A stretch of DNA of 9,747 bases, taken from assembly GCA_027491845.1 (NCBI GenBank), contig JAOZGF010000255.1:1-9747 (forward strand), in the 5' to 3' direction. The stretch comes from Thermoproteota archaeon. Its GTDB lineage: Archaea; Korarchaeota; JAOZGF01. Below are positions 7,125-9,747 of this stretch, piece after piece (positions within the stretch are counted from its first letter, which is position 1; each line of letters starts with the position of its first letter). The notes below the pieces were generated by a model. It had not been told where the DNA came from. It worked only from the letters and a program-made list of their open reading frames with translations, and searched no databases. Both the position numbers and the translations under genes were made by a program.

Positions 7125-7445
7125 ATTTTCTGCGAAAAATGCGGGTCACTCCTCACCATAAAAAAAGAAAAAAACAAGAAATTATATGTATGCCCCAAAT
7201 GCGGGGGAAAAACAGAAATAAATGAGGAAATAAAAATAGAATACAAAACCCAAATCGAAAAAGAAAAAAAGGAGATAACCATTATCGACGAAACAAAGCA
7301 TCTGATGCCTACAATCAGAACGGAATGCCCAAAATGTGGAAATAAAGAGGCATACTGGTGGCTTACACAGACAAGAAGCGCCGACGAACCCGAAACAAGG
7401 TTCTATAGATGTACAAAATGCAAATATACTTGGAGAGAATACTAA
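7125..7445 (+). CDS. tfs: Transcription factor S (TFS, TFIIS-like cleavage factor) with AUU start
   Basis: The 106-residue product is transcription factor S, which enters the RNA polymerase pore and stimulates cleavage of backtracked RNA. Two zinc ribbons are visible: C3/C6 with C23/C26 at the N-terminus, and C68/C71 with C96/C99 at the C-terminus. The tip sequence QTRSADEPETRF holds the catalytic acidic pair D87/E88 that marks an active TFS, and the end CTKCKYTWREY is typical. The frame is uninterrupted, but upstream it meets TGA at 7116-7118 before any ATG, GTG or TTG. ATT 7125 falls exactly where the family starts (M-x-FCxKCGSLL), and GGTGA at 7114-7118 is 6 bases before it, the same spacing as GTGA before pus10. 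The first downstream ATG (7305) would delete the N-ribbon. A one-base insertion after GTG 7115 is the alternative reading. Confidence 0.92.
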   Translation: MFCEKCGSLLTIKKEKNKKLYVCPKCGGKTEINEEIKIEYKTQIEKEKKEITIIDETKHLMPTIRTECPKCGNKEAYWWLTQTRSADEPETRFYRCTKCKYTWREY

Positions 7446-7472
7446 TGAACTTAACCTAATTAAACCTAGGAT

Positions 7473-7492
7473 TTTCCTTCGAACCAAGGAAA
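7473..7492 (+). terminator. Hairpin after tfs, possible transcript end
   Basis: TTTCCTT (7473-7479) pairs perfectly with AAGGAAA (7486-7492) around a six-base loop, 28 bases after the tfs stop. It is not followed by a T-tract, so if it marks the end of the rpl10e-tfs transcript it would act as a stability or processing hairpin rather than a classic terminator. Confidence 0.3.
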
Positions 7493-7687
7493 CTTAACAA
7501 AAGCAGTTCGAGGCCATAAAAAAGAAAAATTAAAGGAACAGCTCCATGGCAACAGCGATCGCCAGCGAAGATTAGTTAACTCACAAGTTTTCTATGTTTC
7601 ATTCACAACCTAACACCCTACAATCTGTATTCTCCATGAAAACACTGTTTTCGAAAAAACGAACTCTTCAAATGGAAGTAGCAATTC

Positions 7688-7695
7688 TTTTTATA
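7688..7695 (+). promoter_or_regulatory. Putative TATA box for the 7745 gene
   Basis: TTTTTATA lies about 50 bases before the ATG at 7745. A start 25-30 bases downstream (about 7716-7722) gives a leader of roughly 25 bases containing GTGATGAG (7735-7742), a good ribosome-binding site. Inferred from position; it implies this gene is transcribed separately from the ribosomal/polymerase cluster. Confidence 0.5.
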
Positions 7696-7744
7696 GCAAC
7701 TCTTTTAATTAGAAAGGTTACAATTCTACAATTAGTGATGAGCC

Positions 7745-8461
7745 ATGTCTCTCTCACCTGAACTTTATGAAACAATCGTCAAGATAATCGAGGAGAAAGT
7801 GAGGGAAATAAAAGTTAAAAGAGAGGAATTTGACAAACTGACAAGTGAAACAACAAAGATTGCAGAAAACCTAAAAAAGCTAGCTCAAAGGGTTGATGAA
7901 TTAGCTGTAGCTCAAAGGAAAACAGAGGAAAGATTAGCAAGGCTAACTGAGAGGGTTGACAAGTTAACTGAGAGGGTTGACAAGCTAGCTCAAAGGGTTG
8001 ATGAATTAGCTGTAGCTCAAAGGAAAACAGAGGAAGCTGTTGCGAAATTAACAATTCAAATGGGTAACTTATCTGTCAACGTCGGTAAATTAAGTGACGT
8101 CATTGGCTTCGGCCTTGAGGACGTCGCAAGAGTTGTTGTTCCAGGTTGGCTTGAAAGACATGAAAAAATTTACGTAGAAGACCTTACAAGAAAGTTTTTT
8201 GAAGTAGATGGAGAATTGATAGAAGTTAACCTCTATGGCGAGGGGTTAAAGGGAGAAAAAACTATATATGTTCTTGGCGAAACAAAATCTAGGATTCATG
8301 GAAAAGACGTGAAAGACTTTTCATCCAAGCTAGTGAAACTGAACAAGTTGTTTCAAGACAAAGAAACGTACAAGCTCATGTTCGGCTTCCTAATTTACCC
8401 TGCAGCCGAAAAAGAAGCGGGCAAACACGGAATAAAAACAATTGCATCCTACATGAGGTGA
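7745..8461 (+). CDS. Coiled-coil protein with PD-(D/E)XK nuclease-like domain (DUF3782-type)
   Basis: This 238-residue protein resembles the DUF3782-type proteins of thermophilic archaea, whose function is unknown. Residues about 8-120 form one long coiled coil of heptads such as RVDELAV, AQRKTEE and TERVDKL. Residues about 120-238 form an alpha/beta domain: a helix (FGLEDVARVVVPGWLERHE), then strands with E160-V-N and the E-x-K motif GETKSR (178-183, E179/K181). This is the layout of a PD-(D/E)XK nuclease core, though the Asp expected in the first motif is not obvious (N162 stands near it), so activity is uncertain. A 54-base perfect repeat encodes residues 45-62 and 80-97. No signal peptide or membrane segment is seen. 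The ribosome-binding site is GTGATGAG just before the ATG. It appears to be a single-gene unit; its partners are not in view. DNA binding or cleavage is inferred from the fold only. Confidence 0.8.
   Translation: MSLSPELYETIVKIIEEKVREIKVKREEFDKLTSETTKIAENLKKLAQRVDELAVAQRKTEERLARLTERVDKLTERVDKLAQRVDELAVAQRKTEEAVAKLTIQMGNLSVNVGKLSDVIGFGLEDVARVVVPGWLERHEKIYVEDLTRKFFEVDGELIEVNLYGEGLKGEKTIYVLGETKSRIHGKDVKDFSSKLVKLNKLFQDKETYKLMFGFLIYPAAEKEAGKHGIKTIASYMR
7877..8035 (+). repeat. 54-bp perfect direct repeat plus two 21-bp units in the coiled-coil gene
   Basis: Bases 7877-7930 and 7982-8035 are identical over 54 bases at a distance of 105 bases (five heptads). Between them lie two 21-base units, 7943-7963 and 7964-7984, that differ only in the first base and encode LTERVDK. 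Units are multiples of 21 bases, so gain or loss keeps both frame and heptad phase. Identity at synonymous positions suggests recent duplication or gene-internal recombination. Confidence 0.9.
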
Positions 8462-8497
8462 TACCCTACCCCAACACATTAGAGCCTTACCCTATTC

Positions 8498-8514
8498 TAT
8501 TCTCTTTGAGAATA
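8498..8514 (+). terminator. Hairpin downstream of the coiled-coil gene
   Basis: TATTCTC (8498-8504) and GAGAATA (8508-8514) form a 7-base perfect stem with a TTT loop, 37 bases after the stop. No T-tract follows directly, so a transcript-end or stability role is only a possibility. Confidence 0.25.
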
Positions 8515-8695
8515 CGTTAAGAAACTCTATTAACTTTCTTCAGGAAATTAAGTGACCGCCCCTAACCTGTTCCCCCTGAAATAACGCAAAGCAACCAACT
8601 TCTCTTCCAAAATTTTTCCTTCCAGATAAAAACGTTTTTAAAAAATGAAGCTTCTCAACAAAGAGAGAGGGTTTCCTAGAAGATTTAAGGCAGTT

Positions 8696-8705
8696 AAATT
8701 TAAAT
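8696..8705 (+). promoter_or_regulatory. Putative TATA box for the 8756 gene
   Basis: The palindrome AAATTTAAAT is about 51-60 bases before the ATG. It predicts a start near 8727-8732 and a leader of about 25 bases carrying AGG at 8746-8748, 7 bases before the ATG. This geometry mirrors that of the 7745 gene. A second AT-rich candidate lies at 8635-8645. Confidence 0.45.
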
Positions 8706-8755
8706 CCATAACAAACCCTTTCTCTTACAAAGGTTTTTCTTAAAAAGGATTCTGC

Positions 8756-9331
8756 ATGAAAGTTAAAATCACTATTACAGGAGAAAAAGTTCACGAAGTA
8801 GGCTACAGAAGTATTCTGCTAGCTGAAGCCTTAAGGCTTGGACTAGATTTCTTTAACACATACAACACATTCATAGAAGGAAAACAAGCAGTCATTACGA
8901 CACTTCAAGGAAAAGAAAACCAAGTAAATCGCTTCATTAACTATGTAAAGAGCTTCAAGCCAAAGCACGCCCTAGTAAAAGAAATAAAAACAGAAGAATT
9001 CAAAGACAAGATACCCCCAATAGAAAGAACTATAAACATGTTTCAAATGGAGCAATGGGTCAAGGGAATAGACATACTATTAGAAATAAGAAAAAACACT
9101 GAACTAATACCTGAAATAGCTGAGAACACAAGACTAATACCTGAAATAGCTGAGAACACAAGACTAATACCTGAAATAGCTGAGAACACAAGACTAATAA
9201 GAGAAGATTTAAAAGACATGAGGGGCAGTTTAAAAGACTTAACAACCATTTTGAAAGAAAGATTTGAGAGATTAGAGAAGGAGATAGAGAAAATAAAGTT
9301 GGCTCTTCAGAAAGCAGGAATAAAAATTTAA
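8756..9331 (+). CDS. Acylphosphatase-like domain fused to decapeptide-repeat helical tail
   Basis: The 191-residue protein begins with an acylphosphatase-like fold (about 1-90). The segment KVHEVGYRSILLAEALRLGL matches the VxGVxFR-...-LGL phosphate-binding loop and helix, with R18 at the catalytic arginine. N37 in FNTYN lies where the catalytic asparagine of GxVRN is expected, followed by EGKQAVITTLQG like the family's DGxVEVxxEG strand. The glycine after Q in the usual VQGVGFR loop is replaced by E14. Both key residues are thus present, so hydrolysis of acyl phosphates is possible but unproven; a binding-only role is equally open. Residues 119-148 are three identical PEIAENTRLI units, and 150-187 form a charged coiled coil. 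The start has AGG at 8746-8748. I do not recognise this fusion as a characterised protein. It lies alone between promoter-like gaps. Confidence 0.75.
   Translation: MKVKITITGEKVHEVGYRSILLAEALRLGLDFFNTYNTFIEGKQAVITTLQGKENQVNRFINYVKSFKPKHALVKEIKTEEFKDKIPPIERTINMFQMEQWVKGIDILLEIRKNTELIPEIAENTRLIPEIAENTRLIPEIAENTRLIREDLKDMRGSLKDLTTILKERFERLEKEIEKIKLALQKAGIKI
9111..9200 (+). repeat. Three tandem 30-bp repeats in the acylphosphatase-like gene
   Basis: The units at 9111-9140 and 9141-9170 are identical, and the third (9171-9200) differs only in its last base. A degenerate half-unit precedes them at 9096-9110. Each unit encodes ten residues (PEIAENTRLI frame). Identity at silent positions indicates recent tandem duplication. 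Confidence 0.95.
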
Positions 9332-9584
9332 ATTGAACGTAACATGTTCTTTATATTTACGGCTCACAAGCTCACGTAGCCCTTGAAAAGGATGTAACAT
9401 TCTAGGGTGCCTCATGCATTACAAAGCTGGAAAGAATAAAGTGCAAGGAGCCTTTAAGAATTCATAAAACAAACTTAAATTAGATAGTCAAACTTAAGAT
9501 GCTGTAGCATAATGTAGCACGTTAACATTAAGAGTTTAATTGTTTTTAACAAGATTAACAAGAGCGGTGAATATAACTTTCCAT
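9332..9584. other. Intergenic region after the acylphosphatase-like gene
   Basis: These 253 bases hold no gene I can support. A T-rich run (TTCTTTATATTT, about 9347-9358) shortly after the stop could end the transcript. GAAC/GTTC arms flank GTAACAT at 9334-9348. TGTAGCA occurs twice around 9501-9520. A TATA-like TTTAATTGTTTTTAAC stretch lies near 9535-9550 and GGTGA at 9566-9570, but no gene follows them on the + strand. Confidence 0.5.
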
Positions 9585-9747
9585 TTATTTCTGAGAGGAA
9601 TGCGTGAAATAATTGTTAATAATTGTTAATAATAGAAATAAGTAGATAATAAGGGCAAGATTGTTAATCCCTTTGAGTTTGAAGGAGGCCTTCATTGAAG
9701 CCTTTTCAAGGAGCTTTTTATCATCGAACTCTAAATCCACTTGAACT
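9585..9747 (-). CDS. Possible 3' end of a minus-strand gene (unidentified)
   Basis: On the minus strand a frame is open from the window edge to TAA at 9587-9585, giving 53 residues. It begins VQVDLEFDDKKLLEKASMKASF, a charged amphipathic stretch that loosely recalls small ribbon-helix-helix/antitoxin proteins (strand, then DDxxLLEKA helix). It continues KGINNLALIIYLFLLL, then an asparagine-rich low-complexity end encoded by a 10-base tandem repeat (9611-9630). The 3' half looks less protein-like than the 5' half, so the gene may be degraded or frameshifted there. An internal ATG at 9695 preceded by AAAAGG could alternatively start a 36-residue hydrophobic peptide. I cannot name the family, and it may not be a gene. 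If real, it converges on the gene ending at 9331. Confidence 0.3.
   Translation of the reverse strand, partial: VQVDLEFDDKKLLEKASMKASFKLKGINNLALIIYLFLLLTIINNYFTHSSQK

Larger units (their letters stand above)
7446..7744. other. Intergenic region between tfs and the coiled-coil nuclease-like gene
   Basis: These 299 bases hold no gene I can support. Contents: a hairpin at 7473-7492; a GC-richer patch around 7540-7570 with the palindrome GCGATCGC; a promoter-like TATA box near 7688-7695; and the ribosome-binding site before 7745. No tRNA, no C/D-box pair and no convincing small gene was found. Confidence 0.6.
8462..8755. other. Intergenic region between the two accessory genes
   Basis: These 294 bases hold no recognisable gene. 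Contents: hairpin TATTCTC-TTT-GAGAATA at 8498-8514; palindrome AAAAACGTTTTT at 8628-8639 followed by an A-tract; a TATA-like palindrome AAATTTAAAT at 8696-8705; a 32-codon open frame at 8645-8743 of doubtful status; and a ribosome-binding site at 8746-8748. Confidence 0.6.

Noticed and set aside
7115..7445. tfs starting at GTG 7115 through a programmed frameshift
   Set aside because: No ribosome-binding site precedes GTG 7115 and no slippery site or stimulatory structure is evident; the AUU start needs fewer assumptions. A sequencing error remains possible.
7473..7492. TTCGAACC, resembling the T-loop of a minus-strand tRNA
   Set aside because: The bases around it pair as a plain hairpin, the T-stem G-C closing pair is absent, and no acceptor, D or anticodon arms can be drawn toward the tfs gene.
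7556..7563. GCGATCGC palindrome in the intergenic GC-rich patch
   Set aside because: A single 8-base palindrome; the HIP1 role of this motif concerns cyanobacteria, and no second copy is seen here.
7735..7741. GTGATGA as a C box of a C/D guide RNA (also at 6804-6810)
   Set aside because: Each lies directly before a start codon and serves as a Shine-Dalgarno; no matching D, C' and D' boxes at the needed spacing.
7594..7761. 55-codon + strand frame (MFHSQPN...), with a hydrophobic stretch, overlapping the start of the 7745 gene
   Set aside because: No ribosome-binding site, it spans the TATA box of the next gene, and its composition reads as translated AT-rich intergenic DNA.
8540..8794. 84-codon minus-strand frame across the intergenic gap and the start of the 8756 gene
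   Set aside because: It overlaps a supported gene start and promoter region and has no recognisable motif.
9096..9200. Regular 30-bp repeats as a CRISPR array
   Set aside because: Units are directly tandem without spacers and lie in frame within a coding sequence.
9414..9467. 17-codon frame (MHYKAGKN...) with GGTG four bases upstream
   Set aside because: Too short to judge, the spacing is poor, and there is nothing else to support it.

Overview
The window is archaeal chromosome, AT- and purine-rich. It codes arginine mostly with AGA/AGG and uses strong archaeal Shine-Dalgarno sites (GGTGA, GTGA, GAGGG). The genes are archaea-specific: SRP54, Pus10, L21e, RpoF, DUF655, L10e, Dph2, a METTL5-like methylase, Csl4, RpoL and TFS. 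Codon and residue use suggest a thermophile. A TACK-type archaeon is my best guess, but the sequence alone does not settle the lineage.

Positions 1-3997 hold the 3' part of srp54, then pus10, rpl21e, rpoF, a DUF655 gene and ksgA. All are on the + strand with tiny gaps, an arrangement familiar from many archaeal genomes. Positions 4093-7445 hold rpl10e, dph2, a METTL5-like rRNA methylase, csl4, rpoL and tfs, again tightly packed on the + strand. Together the two clusters cover protein targeting, ribosome structure, rRNA/tRNA/EF2 modification, RNA polymerase subunits, transcript cleavage and the RNA exosome.

The tfs gene (7125-7445) has no ATG, GTG or TTG at its proper 5' end. Its frame opens after a TGA that is itself part of a GGTGA ribosome-binding site, and an ATT sits 6 bases downstream where the start belongs. 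The METTL5-like gene also appears to start upstream of its first ATG, at an ATT 8 bases after GGGAGG inside the end of dph2. Non-canonical AUU initiation at two genes of one cluster is the most testable oddity here.

From 7446 on the window becomes looser and accessory. Two monocistronic-looking genes are separated by about 300-base intergenic regions. One encodes a coiled-coil protein with a C-terminal PD-(D/E)XK-nuclease-like domain (7745-8461). The other encodes an acylphosphatase-like domain fused to a decapeptide-repeat helical tail (8756-9331). Both have repeat-built segments that are near-perfect at the DNA level, which suggests recent repeat expansion. The last 160 bases may hold the 3' end of a minus-strand gene. 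No tRNA, rRNA, CRISPR array or insertion sequence was recognised.
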